Shown here: one piece after another, positions 19,561 through 32,350 of the stretch
Position numbering within the stretch: position 1 is the stretch's first letter
How the letters are laid out: every line of letters starts with the position of its first letter
Assembly (NCBI RefSeq): GCF_019703515.2
Contig: NC_059393.1
Coordinates: forward strand, 8,945,501 to 9,009,500
DNA: 64,000 nucleotides
Direction: 5' to 3'
DNA from: Myxocyprinus asiaticus
Taxonomy: Eukaryota; Chordata; Actinopteri; Cypriniformes; Catostomidae
Program-made: the position numbers and the translations under genes
Notes under the pieces: model-generated
Database searches by the model: none
What the model was told of the DNA's origin: nothing
The model's input: the letters and a program-made list of their open reading frames with translations, nothing else

Positions 19561-22540
19561 GTTGGAAAATCAGCAGTTCATGATGTGCCCTCAGAGGTTT
19601 CAAGGGAGAAATGTGTCACCTCGTGTTCTCTTCATCTCCCTTTCACTCTTGCCTACCCAACATCTGCTCTGGTGGAGATTTTCATTGGAGCCTAAAACAA
19701 AAGAAATAACTAAACCAGCACAGGCTCCAAAAGACATCACTTAATCATGGCTGGAGCAGGATCTTACGCCAGGGACACAGAGGGGACATGCGTCCAACTC
19801 TCTGTCATGTCCAGGCTATAATTGTTCAAACAGACAAAAGAAGAGAAGAACAAATCCTACAAATATCTCCCACCTGATGAGCTCTGCAGTTGCAGGTCAT
19901 TGTTATGCCCGCCAGACTGGCTGTCATACAATCAGGCAATGAGTCCTCTGAGCAACTGCAATCTTGACTCTTGGCACGAGTCAGGAATTTATACTTAAAA
20001 TTACCATTCGCCATTGGTGTAGTTGGATGGTGGTTGCAGAAAGGCCTTGGTCCTGGTGAGGGTCTCTGCACTTGTGGTTGAGATTTTGGCTTTATTTACC
20101 AGCTTGTTTGTTTCCGAGCATTCTACCAGTAAAGAAAACAGTTGTTAACTTGTGGTACACTGGTCCCGTTCAATTGTACATCAATTATGAAGGTATGGTC
20201 CGACTACGAACATGAGATGGCTGTCTGCCGATCCAATTATGCTGCAGAAGTCCTGTCAGTTGGGAAAAGTTATTCCAACAAGATTTCCAAAACAGCACAC
20301 TGAAATTAAAGACAAAATGAATACACTCTATCATCAAGGATTCTCTGTCACTGTACAAGACTGAAACAATTCACTCTGAGGCATTGTAACATGCAAGCAT
20401 TAATTAGCCCTCCAACAAGTACATGCTTACCTTGGCCCGGATTTCAATGCTGTCCTCTTTTCACAACCCACCTTCCCATGCTGATCCACATAATTCATTA
20501 TTGTATGAAATCCATGGGAGTGCGGACAAACCTGAGGCATGCATGGTTCTCATTTGTGGATGCAGACAGGAAAAAGATCACTGATGGTTACATAACCAAG
20601 TGCGGCCTTGCGGTTTGTAGGCTTATGATGTAATGTAATTACCTATGGATGAATGGACTTCCTGCTCTGCCTCTCCATACTGAGATCAGTCATCTCTTAT
20701 ATTTGATTAGAATGTTACTTTAACTTTGAGTAATTTGTGTTTGTGAAAGGTATGACTGCCTTCTGGTTTTGTTTTGATAGTCCTGCGGTTTGTTGATGAA
20801 TGCAGTATAAATGGAATGAGGCAACGTTACCCAAAAACATTTGATATCTTGAGCCTGATAACTTCTTATTTTGCTCTCTGCAACAGGTCAGTGTTACAAT
20901 GGAGAGCTCATGTGACCTGCTCTTATTGCACTGGAGAGTACATGCGAACCTTGTCACCACCCTGTTACAAAGACCACCAGGGAAAGTCAGAGGGCAAGAG
21001 GGATTGCATCAATGATCAATGAGTTTGGCAGCATGCACAACCAAATTCTCAAACAATACAAATGAAATATGTAATTTCAGACATTTTGTAGTCATATTAA
21101 ATACTGATGAGAAAAAATCCATGTGTGTGAGAATTCAAAGTCGTAATTTATAAGGACAGTAGCAATGGTGTGTAAAGGGAAAATGGTATTTATGGATGTC
21201 CGCCTCTGCACAGAAGTCATGGAAGACCCCTTCAACAAGAAAGTTGACCCATTTGAGTTACTTGTTGGATGTCTTTGTCACTATTTATAAGGAGGAAACT
21301 TTGAAACAAATGATAAATGACGCCCAAAAAGGCATGTCCCTTAACACAAAGAATTAGATGTTATTCCAGATTAAAGTTTGGGAGGAGCATGTTAATTTAA
21401 TTCAAGCTAATCACATAGCAAAAGTATAAAATATTGTGTATAGACAGTCTTCTTAGCTAACATGATCACATGAGAAATCAATATGTTGCTTTCAAAAGTT
21501 CATGCGCCCTAAAAAAAAAAAAAACATACTGCCAAAATGTCTGCATAATTTCTACAGTGATCACTTTTCCTCTGTCGCTACTGATAGTGTTGCACAATCA
21601 ACATCCGAGACATGAGTTCTAGTCCCACTAGGAAATAATTGCATTCCCATAAACAATGGTGAGAGTGATTCAGAGGTTACATTTTCACTCTAAAATTTAC
21701 TTCAAAAATGTTTACTCCAATGATAGTTGGATTAGTGTTTGGGGTATGTGTTAGGGCATATGGTTAATAAAATACACATTCCTGTTGACTGTATCACATA
21801 ATTTACAACTACAAAAACAACTCACTTTTGGCACCACTCTATGGAAATTTCACTAGGAAACTGAAGCCCACAAGTGCCCATTCATTCAACATTTTCAGCT
21901 TAGACCACTGTGGGGCCGTGATTTGAATTTTTCTAAGCAACAGTGAGTTGTTTGCTAAGTGCTGCTTCATATTTATAGCTGTATTATACATTTTCAAATG
22001 ATACCATAGGGTTTTTTGCTAAATCTTACTGAGCTAGTGTTGTGCATCTGATATCATTACTTAGTCCAAATGGAACGTCAACCCTCAGCTTTCATGGCTA
22101 CCGCTGCATTTTTTTTCTGCAGACCTGAACATATTTCTCCCTCACAGAGAAACTTCCATTTCAACCTTGCATTATGTGAGTAAACAGCTGCTGAGTGCCG
22201 ATGCAGTGACACTGTCAAATACATAATACTGTATGTTAAATGATGGTAGAAAGAAGCAGAAAAATTGTGCCGAGAAACTGCATGAAGCAACAGTGAAACC
22301 AATTCACATATCAGGCATCTCCACCATAAAAGTTCAGATGAATCAAACTATGTCTGTAATGTCAGGTAAACATGAGGTGACCTGTCATTTTGTTAGAGAA
22401 ACTCAGGAGAAAGCTGATAATAGTGTGATAAATAAACTGATACTAAATCAATCTGTTCCTAAAGATGTGCCTATGATCAGCTGGATTAGTGGAATAATTG
22501 GTTTTATTTAAAATGCAGCCTTTCAGAATTAATAGCGTTA
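19561..22540. other. Non-coding or unrecognised, no supported gene
   Basis: Short open frames occur near 19826-20071 (minus; several cysteines and a possible GTGGGAG donor) and 20391-20633 (plus), but none has a recognisable domain or supporting splice pattern. No repeat family identified. Confidence 0.4.
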
Positions 22541-23129
22541 ATCATTTGTGAAATTCCATTTTAATAATCCCAGGAAGACATTTATAAGACACTTCTCATA
22601 GTTTCTGAAAGGGTGCCTTAAGAGGATTAACTTGATTGAGACATATAATAGCAATATAGAGCAAATTATAATGTCATATATTTTATTTTTAAGTTTATTC
22701 TTGTAGGCTACGGGTGGGTTTGGGTGGCGGGGAGCCCCATCAAGTTTTTTTGCACTGGGACCCATATGATTCTAGTTATGCTAATGAAATTCATAATGTG
22801 ATCAGTCTGTCTTAGCTCACTCCGCTGAAAATTCCTCTGGCATCCCTCTACCATCTCATCTACTTTCTGTCCATTATTAGCAAGACAAACCTGTTTACCT
22901 ATATCACTCACATAAATAGTTAGAACACATCAGGCAAACACTGTCAGTAAATCATACACATAAATGCTTTTGGAGTCCCATATAGCGCACTTAGCCAGGT
23001 AAAAATTCAAATCCATTGGCATAATTTTAGAATACACAACTAACTGCATGATATACAGCGCACACGTGCACAAGTGTCAAAATTTGCAATTCCCTCTCAC
23101 GTTTAACTTTATTTAAATATTAACTTTAA
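22541..23129. other. Non-coding, no gene seen
   Basis: AT-rich sequence without domain-bearing frame, RNA gene or clear repeat ends. Confidence 0.4.
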
Positions 23130-23600
23130 TGGAAGACAAGACCACTATCCAGATATTCTTATTAGCCTTGACCAAGATGACAGAGTGAATTACACTAAAC
23201 AGTTGTGCCACCTTTGCACATGGTATTTCAGCACAAAGAGCTACGGCTTGTTCACCAACCACCCGCAATCTAATTAAAGCTGGCACAATCAGCGCTGAAA
23301 TAGTGCTGCAACTCGTGATGCTGTACAGTCCTGGCAGAGTGAGCTAGATTGCGGTGGTCTGCCGCATCCTCTGCTATTTAGTGCTCAGAACCGGACCACA
23401 AGATTGGAATTGCACCATACAAATTGCTTTCATCAGAAATTTTGTGGGTGTGTTTTCCGGATCTGCATAATTCCTTTAGTGAACCAGGCGCTGAACCAGC
23501 GCAGTCAGTGCATGCAAATAACCGTCACTTTTACTGGACACAATTCATTCGTAGTGAATTCTCCCCAAGGTCTTTTCACTTTCTGTTGACTGTCGCCAAA
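23130..23600. promoter_or_regulatory. Candidate conserved non-coding element
   Basis: Complex, repeat-free sequence of moderate GC in an otherwise AT-rich region. It holds an octamer ATGCAAAT (23512-23519), homeodomain-type CTAATTAA (near 23270), and AATTGCACC. The frames here have no recognisable domain. The call rests only on texture and motif density; conservation cannot be judged from one sequence. Confidence 0.2.
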
Positions 23601-24789
23601 CTAGTCAGATTCCTCTACCAATGAGCCATATAAATCTTTTGATCAATAAGTCTCAAAGTTCACCAAAGCTTGAAGCCACAGCTTGGTTCCAGAAGCAGGG
23701 AAGTATTGTTTTTCACAATGAAGCATCCGGAGGGTATCATTGCTCATGTAGACATTTTCCTTCCTTTCCTTCCATTTGTGGACACAACAGCAGTCTTGAT
23801 ACCTGGAAAGTACACTGCTATGATGCTGCTTTCATTCTGTTTACAAGTTTTACACTATTTATCATTGTGTGCATGAGTGTGTTTGTGAAGGGAGCTATTT
23901 TTCATCCTGTCCATCACACTTTAACAGCTGTTTGTTCTCTCAAGAGGGAGTGTCATAATAAACAGACCAGATATCATCAAAAGACATCAAAGTCAATGAA
24001 CAGACCTTCAAAAGGAAACGTCTCTCAGGAACGCCAGGCTCTGGGGTAGTGAAACAGTGGGAAAGAAACTAAAGAATATCACATCTGTGGATAACATAGA
24101 TCCTATTGCAAGTACCTAAAGTAAATCTTTACTAAAACAAACCTGCAAGAGGTCACCAACCTTTTCAAATCTGTGAGTTTTATGCATGTGTTCACATTGT
24201 TTTTGATTAAGCCCTTTTCAGGCATAGACCTTTCAAATTTCTTCAGATTTCATTCTATCTAGGTACATGTAAACTGAATGCTTCATACTTTGAGTGGTTA
24301 GAGCTGGGGAGAAAATGGAGAATGCTGTCCTGGGCCCTGTGCAAGGAGGGGCTCATAAAAGATCTCTATGGTGCAGCTTATTCATTGGGCCCAGAGGAGG
24401 AAAGGGCCCACCCATAAAAAATAAAAAATAAAAATAAAAATTGTCCCAGGCCCTGTGAATTTAAGCAGCAGCCCTGGGTCATGGTAGCGACTGAGCAGAT
24501 GAAAAAGGAAAGGAATATATGAACGTTTCTGGTGAACACAAGTACATCTTATGTATATCTATCACCTTTTACCTTTTGAAGACTTAGATGCTTTCTGGCC
24601 TCAAGTATTGCACTGGAGCCTGTTCTTTCCTCTCCCTGCCACCTGTCATATGTCACCTTGGGATATTTGACAGAGCACTTCATTATATTAAGGCAAAGTG
24701 TTTAATTTTTGCACCATTAACAGCACCAATGCAATTGCAATTAACCCTAACACTAACCTAACCTAAACCCTAACTTTTCAAATAGGTTT
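23601..24789. other. Non-coding, no gene seen
   Basis: Includes a transposon-like stretch at 24300-24480 (GGGCCC-rich, AAAAATAAAAATAAAA run) and a short CCCTAAC-type run at 24743-24772. No supported gene. Confidence 0.4.
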
Positions 24790-25536
24790 CCCCAAGCAAT
24801 CCATCCATCTACCATTGTCCACTTAAACAGATAGCCCAATCTGTGAAGGAGCATATCATTGGTTTGACCCGTTGAACGAATACACCCTTCACTCAACCAG
24901 TTGAGAAGAGATGTCTCATTTATGAATATACTGAATTTACTGATAAACTCATTCACGAACAAAATGAATGACTCACTCAGTCATCTTGTTCGTGAATGAG
25001 GATCTGCTGAACAACTGAACGAGAGGAGACATGTCGTTTGTTAAGTTTAGCATGTGAGTCAATCGCTTTCAAGGAGAGAAAGGGGTGAAATGCACTTGAG
25101 ACAAGTTTATTCCCCAATGTATGAATGTGTAAAAAAGATATACAGTTAAAATGACGTGAATTACGGATGGAAAAGTTGTGCTTTGATGCACAGTTTATGA
25201 TATTTAGGTTTTTCTTAAACCTTTTCTTTGTCTTGGTCAAAATTAAGCCCAGCTTTTGACAAAATATAGAGAAAATAAGACCTGTCATTTGTGGTGAAAA
25301 TGGTTATAGTGATTAAACTATTTAGAAAAAGTCCAAATGTCCAAAATTCCATTTGTATTGCTTGTACTGCTTTTAAAGACTGGCTTTTGCACGAGCCAAT
25401 AGCATTCGAGCGCAGGCTGTAGAGGAGCATATCATTGGTCTGACCCACTGAGTGAATACACCCCTTCACCGAACTAGTCGGTCATGTCGTTTGTGAACGA
25501 ACATAATGTACTGGCACAATCATTTGCGAATTAAAC

Positions 25537-26435
25537 TTGTAGCCGGGTGGCTGTAAATAACCTCACTGGACACAAAAATATATATTTTTGGGGAGTTTTA
25601 TCTTATGGCTGTTTATTAAAAAGACAGCGGTCGATGGAGCTGTATTGAAAAAGGGGATAAAAAAAGATATAAACTAAAGAAAATAAAAAAACTGTGTCTT
25701 TGTGCTTATGAAATATGGTACAATGAAATACAGTAATGAAATACGGTGGAGGCGAATGTCAAAAGAAAATACAAACAGAACATTAGCTTACCCATATGCT
25801 TCAGCAAACATCACCTTAATACATGCTTATACCATTCACAGCGTATTATGCATTGAACACATGCTCAAACACTCATAGTATTCAATGCATTTAAGGCATG
25901 CTTAAATCATTCACATTAAAAACACCCTACTTATTTTTAACCAGGCTTTAAGGACATGTACAAACAGTTAAACAATAGAATTCTCACTGCACATGCTTTT
26001 ATTACACATGTTTCACATATAACACATATTACAGTTATTCACTAAACTGATAAACACTCTGGTCTATAAATCATTAAATAAGATATGATTAATACTAAAT
26101 CTGCATACCCAGTTCCTTGCATGTTCTTCAAAATGTGGTCAAATTTCACACATGCAATCCATATTCATCCTTCAAAAATAACCCATAACAAACACTCAAT
26201 TTTAATTTTAACATACATGAACACATATTTAATGCAATTTATGAGAATTTTGTGTAACATTTTATATTTACCCAAAGAATTATCAACCAATGAACAAAAC
26301 CGGGAGCTCTCTTGTGCAATACATGTTTCTCAGGCTTCTAAAGGGAGACAGTACTGGAAACTCCAGTCCTTAAAGGGACCACGTCCAATTTATGACTAGA
26401 GTTAAATTACATGAAATATCCCCACTTGGCTACAA
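25537..26435. mobile_element. Small inverted-repeat (MITE-like) insertion
   Basis: Ends TTGTAGCCGGGTGG (25537) and CCACTTGGCTACAA (26435) are an imperfect inverted pair. The flanking GTTCGTGAA-type repeat is split exactly here (AATTAAAC before, CGAATGAATC after). About 0.9 kb, no transposase. AAC lies on both sides and may be a 3-bp target duplication. Confidence 0.45.
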
Positions 26436-26820
26436 ACCGAATGAATCATTCATCTCGTTCGTGAACGATCTGCTGACCGGCTGAACGAGAGGATGAGCTG
26501 CATGTTGTTCGTTCAGTTCATCAATAGTGTTCAAGAAAAGAGGCCGGATTAATTTTGAATAAAAGTGACTGATGACCACACATTACAATGACATACAGAT
26601 GTTACTGAAACTAATAATTATTTTTTGGACTAGTATTGTTGTCTTTTTTTTTTTTCTTTCTTTTTTTTTTGTGTACAGCTTGATAAAAAGTCATGCTCAG
26701 CAGTTCACAGTATGATAGATATGCTTTGTTGTCATTTGTGGGGAAAGGCTTATGATGCTTAAACACTCTGCAGTGCTGAAGTCTCTTTGTAGAATTGTAG
26801 ACAAATTTTAATAAAGGATA

Positions 26821-27045
26821 ATTAGACTTGTTCTGGTCGTGAATGACTGGTTTTGGTTTAATGCAATTACTTAAAAGAAGGTAATTTGGCGCCATCTATA
26901 GGGCAAAAAGGCGTAACTTCAAGAAATGGTCAAATTAGACTTGTTCTGGTCGTGAATGACTCGTTTTGATCCAATGCAATTACTTAAAAGATGGTCATTT
27001 GGCACCATCTACATGCACAAAGGTATAACTTGAAGAAATGGTCAA
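26821..27045. repeat. 113-bp tandem duplication
   Basis: ATTAGACTTGTTCTGGTCGT begins copies at 26821 and 26934. Both continue through GAATGACT, TGCAATTACTTAAAAGA, TTTGGC(G/A)CCATCTA and AAGAAATGGTCAA. Confidence 0.85.
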
Positions 27046-27120
27046 TGAACAAATCAATGAACGAATCTGAACAATTCAAAAATATTTTTGGTGAACAGAA
27101 TCAAAAGAATCAAGTTATAG

Positions 27121-29426
27121 CAGTATAGAAGGAAGTATTTTACCATTTAAACAATTATGCATATAACCTTTAAGGTTTTCCCCTTAACAGACTGGTGAAC
27201 ATGTTCTCAATTAAATACTGGAAGAGCCCTGGAATTTAATCCTTACAGTAACATGTCACTGGGACCTAGATGGAAAATGAATTGGACGGAAAAAGTCCCG
27301 CATCTGGCAAAAACACTGATGCCTCTAGAGGACAATATTGTTTGTTTTAACACTAGATTAAAATCAGAATGTATGTGCAGCAGTTATTAGTAATTTTAGT
27401 CACGAAGCAGGCACGTTCTTATCCAAACTGACTGGGATAAGAAAGCTCTGCTAACATTCCAATACCAGACTAAAAATACACTTACTCTTTTATTTCAGTA
27501 CAACATTTAAAGCTTTGAGAATAACATGTAAACACTACTAAAACACAACCCAGCCCTCAAGATCACAGAAAAGGACAAGATAGGTGCTAGAACTCATTGA
27601 ATGCTAAACGAGTAAAATAGAGATGCAATCCAAAGATTATGGAGTCCAAAACTGAGGATAGTCAGTGCAAAGATGACCTTGTAAAGATCAGTCTTCTACT
27701 AAGACAAAATGTATTAAATATTGGGTTATCACTTTGTAGAGACAATGTAGCAACCTTATCTAACCCTCTGTACAAGGATGAACATTCACCTCCTCCACCT
27801 ATCCTGTCCACAACAATAAATGCACATTTTATTGGATTCATGCAACTTCTATGAATATCCAAGCTGACAGGGCTCTGAAGAATTAAAAAAATGCAGTGAA
27901 GCAAGATGAAAGCAATTATAATCAGGATGGAATGAACCATTTAATCAGGACAGGTTATCATTGAAAAAAAAAAAAAAAAAAAAGGCCAAGGCTCCACCAC
28001 AATTTCACCATCATGGTCTGTACCTTTATTATAGTACAAAACTCTGAATTACCCTGTCCAAAAAATTACAGATAAGATTAATTGTAAGAGTTACATTAAA
28101 ACAGGTATGAAATCATTATGGTGTGTTGTTTAAAAAAGATCCAAACAAGCTTTTTCAGTTTATTTTGATTTTGATGAACCTTCAGCACTAGAGCACTTGC
28201 CTTCTCCCTTTCTCATGATTAACTTCATATGTTTCTACCTGTCAGAGTAGGTCTACCCCAGAAACCACATTGGCTTAACTACTGCCACTTGAGGTTCTCC
28301 GCACCAAGACTCAGGCATATCAGAGTGCTTAGGGAGCATTAAAATGGATAAGAAATCTGGAAGAGCAGAACCACAGTGCTGGAACAGTGTTTTTGAGGAT
28401 CAACAAGGTTCCCAGAAATTTGATAAATGATTATCCTTTTCCATGACCTTTACAGTCATTCAAGGATATATATATATATAAATTATTTAATAGATTGATG
28501 GGGTGGATTTTCATTTGAATGTCAGTTACCAATCTTTTGACCTAATAGATGTAAACAAATATACTTTTTATGGACAAATGTCTCCAAAAAGAGCCTCAAG
28601 AGACAGAATGATGTTTTCTCACTTGCTTGCGGTCAGGTTTTACTCTACACAAGCATTCTAACAGATAAAATTTTTTAGAGCAAAAATTTATTTTCTCCAT
28701 TTATTATTTAAAATCCTCTCATTCACACAGCGACCTGGATGAAGTCAAAAAAAAAAGTTTTGAGTACATTCCTGTGTTGGATTTTGGTGGTGAGGATATG
28801 TGATACGTTTTTTTGAAAGGGGGGTGGCTAAAACGGGTGAGTGGGGCTGACATGGTGTAAGATGTGGTCTACCTTAGAGAGCTTTAAGACATATCGAGTG
28901 AAAACCTCAGCAGGGCCTTCAGGCTTCCTTAAAGAAGACAAACACACCCTGGGGGATAAATAAAGAGAGCAAGGGAGGTTTGAGCAATAGTGGAGTGAAA
29001 TACCACCTTTTCCTTTTTGCCGAGATAAATGGACTGTCGACAGAAGGCACTCTGGGAAGAATGCTATGCTTTGCTCGCCACCAGCATTAGCAAAACAAAT
29101 CTCTTCCAATCTCTACACTGCCATAATACACAGTCCCCTTGGATTCACCTACATAAGAGGTGTGCAACATAATCAAAAATGCATAATATAAAAAATTATA
29201 TTTAAAAAAATGTTAAAAATAATATGCATCATGATATACTAATTTTTAAAGGAAAATTGATTGAAACTTACAACAGCATTTTAGTGCCACAATTAAATTA
29301 AATAAACTAAGATTTTGAACATCGTAACATTAAAGACATAATGTTTTGAGAATATTGAAAATTACTGTATTTTCTGCAAATAAAGTCACACCTGAATACA
29401 CTGTAAATTGCACGTTCAAAATCGTG
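27121..29426. other. Non-coding, no gene seen
   Basis: A-tract at 27964-27983, short TA run near 28468. No recognised domain, RNA gene or repeat boundary. Confidence 0.4.
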
Positions 29427-29447
29427 TTGAGAGAGAGAGAGAGAGAG

Positions 29448-29491
<44 letters not shown>
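29427..29491. repeat. Compound (GA)n(CA)n microsatellite
   Basis: About 11 GA units followed by about 19 CA units. Confidence 0.95.
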
Positions 29492-29495
<4 letters not shown>

Positions 29496-29676
29496 CAAAA
29501 CAGATAAGCCACACGTGTGTAAGTCACACTGACAGGGGTTGCATGCGGCAGGCATTAGGACCCGGGAGCAGCCGCCCAACTTCCCTTCAGCTGCTCAACA
29601 TGTCAGACACACTCCATGAAGATTATCTCAGGATCTCTGCATCCTTTCACCCAGTATTTGGCCTTGTTTTATTTGG

Positions 29677-30200
29677 GAGAACGTCCTGGTTACTTGCGTA
29701 ACCTCCGTTCCCTGATGGAGGGAACGAGATGTTGTGTCGATGTAGTGACACTAGGGGTCACTCTTGGGAGCCCGAAACACCTCTGGTCTTTGATAAAGGC
29801 CAATGAAAATTGGCGAGTGGTATTTGCATGCCACTCCCCCGGACATACGGGTATAAAAGGAGCTGATATGCAACCACTCATTCAGGTTTTGTGCTGAGGA
29901 GCCGAGACAAGGTCCCGGCCATTTCAGCGGGTAGTTCAGCATTGTGGCAGGAGGGACACAACGTCTCATTCCCTCAATCAGGGAACGGAGGTTACGCAAG
30001 TAACCAGGACGTTCCCTATCTGTCACTCACTCTACGTTGTGTCGATGTAGTGACACTAGGGGTCCCTATACGAAACGCCGCAACTGGCTGAACTGTGTTA
30101 CGTGAACTGGCGGTGTGTGACGGGCAGACCACTGTGTGCCTCGTAGCCATCACACCAGGCCGACACGTAACCTCCCCCAATGATGTTATGAGTGTCGAAA
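29677..30200. mobile_element. DIRS-like inverted-repeat retroelement remnant
   Basis: The word set GGAACGTCCTGGTTACTTGC with CGTAACCTCCGTTCCCTGAT at 29677-29718 recurs as its reverse complement at 29975-30018. GTGTCGATGTAGTGACACTA occurs in direct orientation at 29733 and 30035. It contains TATAAAAG near 29852. This mix of inverted ends plus an internal direct repeat of the element's flank resembles the termini and internal complementary region of fish DIRS elements. No recombinase, RT or gag is visible. Confidence 0.5.
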
Positions 30201-30355
30201 CTCGTTGAATATTCACCAACTGGTTTAAAGGTTTAAAGACAGAAATGTGAAGCTTATAATTTTATAAAAGCATGTACATTAATTATTCAATTAAAACTCA
30301 TGTATTATTGTTTAAAGTTGTTTAAATTGTAATTTTTACAGTCATTTTAGTGTTT
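30201..30355. other. Non-coding spacer
   Basis: AT-rich; nothing recognised. Confidence 0.4.
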
Positions 30356-30600
30356 TAGGATTTGTCACACATAAAAAACACAATATTGTTTACATCTTGT
30401 GGCTATACTTTTGAAACAGTGAATATTTTAACGATCAAAAATTGGCCCCCATTCGCTGTAACCCAGATGTTTGCTATTTTTTTAAGAAAAGGAGGGGCAA
30501 GTCATAATTCATTTTTGCGGTAATTAATATTATGCCACAAATGCTGTCGAATGAGCTTAACTTGTACTGAACCTGGAATATTCCTTTAAGATCGATCTTA
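30356..30600. repeat. Common fish MITE fragment (right end)
   Basis: GTGGCTATACTTTTGAAACA, AAAATTGGCCCCCATTC, AAGAAAAGGAGGG, TATGCCACAAATGCTGTCGA and a terminal GGAATATTCCTTTAA, the order seen in a repeat scattered through cyprinid genomes and UTRs. Recognised from memory of that family; not verified by search. Confidence 0.5.
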
Positions 30601-32039
30601 TATTGGCAGCTTGTTTTAAAGCAATGGAAATATTTTTATATTAGAACATTTACAAGGTTTTATTTATGAAACAACATGTACATAATAATGATATATAATA
30701 TTATGAGGTAATTGTTGCCGAACATTTACCATCATTCATTTTATGTTTTGCATTTTACAGTGCAGCGGTTATGATCAATAGGCACACACTTCTGAGTTCT
30801 ATGGGGTATTTGACACAAAATACGTTTTGGAAGTTGGCATGTCCTATGGTTTGATATGCCATACTCCATCTAACTCTTCAAATAGTATTTTCTCATTTTT
30901 GGCATGCAGCATTTATGAACTCATAGTAATTAAAATACTACATGGAGTACTATTCAAACTATTAAAACATTCATCTGTTACACTACAGGACCATTAAAAA
31001 TAAATCAAGTTAAAAATGTGCTTAAAATGGTAAATGGTAACCGGTACCTGTACATGTTCTTTACACTGTATACATTTTTATTTAAGATGTTGATGTGTCA
31101 TTCAGTAATGTTAAGATGGAACAGAATATTTAAACTGGTTGCAAAAAGAACTCTGTATAGGCAAACTACTCTGAATAGGCAACTTTAAAACAAGTCTAGT
31201 GTTGTTTTCATATGTTTGTGTGTAAGCATATGTTTTGGTGTGCATGCGTTTGACTGGCCAATATCAACTATGTATAAATTATGTAAATAAGTTACTTCGG
31301 TCTATAAGTCATAGAACCAATCAGATGAGGAAATATTTTTTTTGACATATATTCCAGAAAATACGGTACGTGAAAAAAATTAAACACATAATCAAAAAAA
31401 AAAATAGTCATGTTTTGAGAATCGTAATGTTACAGGATTAAAGTCATAATATTATGCGAATAATGTCGTAAGGAAAGTAACATCAAATGATGTGGTGGAG
31501 AACAGCAAAGTGGAGCACAAAAAAGGAAATTTCCTAATTGTCTGTCTGGTTCTTTCTACTGAATAAATTCAATTTACTACATAACCCCTGTAGGGCCACC
31601 TCTACAGCCTTTCTCTCGACACGCCTTTTCTTGTAAAAGTGCTTTTTTTTTCTTGAGATATTTTCACTTTATTCATGTCTTCCATTATGCCTTAAGAATT
31701 ATTCTCTAAATCATCTAGATATTCTTTTATTTTAACATGACACTAAAACGCTGTCACAGAAACTAAACCAACTAAAACTGAACCAATTTTTTTATATATA
31801 TATTATAATATATTCAATAAAATTAAATCATAATTATTAAATAATTTCTGAGAGTATTTCATTCCTAATCCAATTACTTCTCTTCCATGTTTGCTGGTGG
31901 CAGAACAAGCACTAATAGGTAAGCTTGAATGGAAGAAGGATGAAGTAGAGAATGAAGTAAAAGCATAATTCAACCCAACCAAATTTGACCTGAATAGCTG
32001 GAGAGTCCCACCTCTATTAATAACAGTGACAAGCACCAT
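30601..32039. other. AT-rich non-coding, no gene seen
   Basis: No recognised gene, RNA or repeat boundary. Confidence 0.4.
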
Positions 32040-32350
32040 AAACAAGTTTACACACTAATAGCCCTCCTATATCCAAACAATACAAGCACCCTTTTGCCAT
32101 ACCAGCCGGCCGAAATGAGGCGTGCTGAATAAAGTCTTTTATTACCAGGACATTGGAGATAAAACCTGGATGAAATATCATGTCCTTCAATGTCCTTTTA
32201 CCACACAAGTAGGCCTCAGAGACCCATGCAGGCCAAGGTAACTGGAGAGAAACTGCGGCCTGAGGCTCTCCTGACCCTGCAGGTTTTATGAATACATTAC
32301 AGCCTTGGCCTCAGACCCCATTCGAAACTCCTATAAATGATCAAACTGCT
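32040..32350. promoter_or_regulatory. Candidate conserved non-coding element
   Basis: Repeat-free, moderate-GC stretch (including GCCGGCCGAAATGAGGCG, CTTTTATTACC and GAGATAAAACC) within AT-rich surroundings. TTTTATTAC resembles a posterior Hox/Cdx-type site. No coding signal. Hypothesis only. Confidence 0.18.

Larger units (their letters stand above)
24790..27120. repeat. Composite GTTCGTGAA-type interspersed repeat
   Basis: Two diverged copies of one repeat lie in tandem. Copy 1 (about 24840-25310) and copy 2 (about 25400-27115) share GGAGCATATCATTGGT, TGACCC, GAATACACCCTTCAC, TTCGTGAA(T/C)GA, GATCTGCTGA and CTGAACGAGAGGA. Copy 2 is interrupted by an inverted-repeat element at 25537-26435. 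The words resemble a non-autonomous DNA transposon common in cyprinid genomes; the class is not certain. Confidence 0.5.

Noticed and set aside
19826..20071. Possible cysteine-rich exon on the minus strand
   Set aside because: A donor-like GTGGGAG is present, but there is no recognisable domain, acceptor or neighbouring exon.
20391..21022. Plus-strand frames of about 80 residues
   Set aside because: No domain, no codon-use signal that I can judge and no splice context.
23621..24049. 142-residue plus-strand open frame
   Set aside because: The longest non-repeat frame in its region, but it has no recognised motif; length alone is compatible with chance.
24743..24772. Telomere-like CCCTAAC words
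   Set aside because: Only a few irregular units; not a telomeric tract.
29307..29701. Open frames across the GA/CA microsatellite
   Set aside because: Dinucleotide-repeat translation flanked by non-coding sequence.
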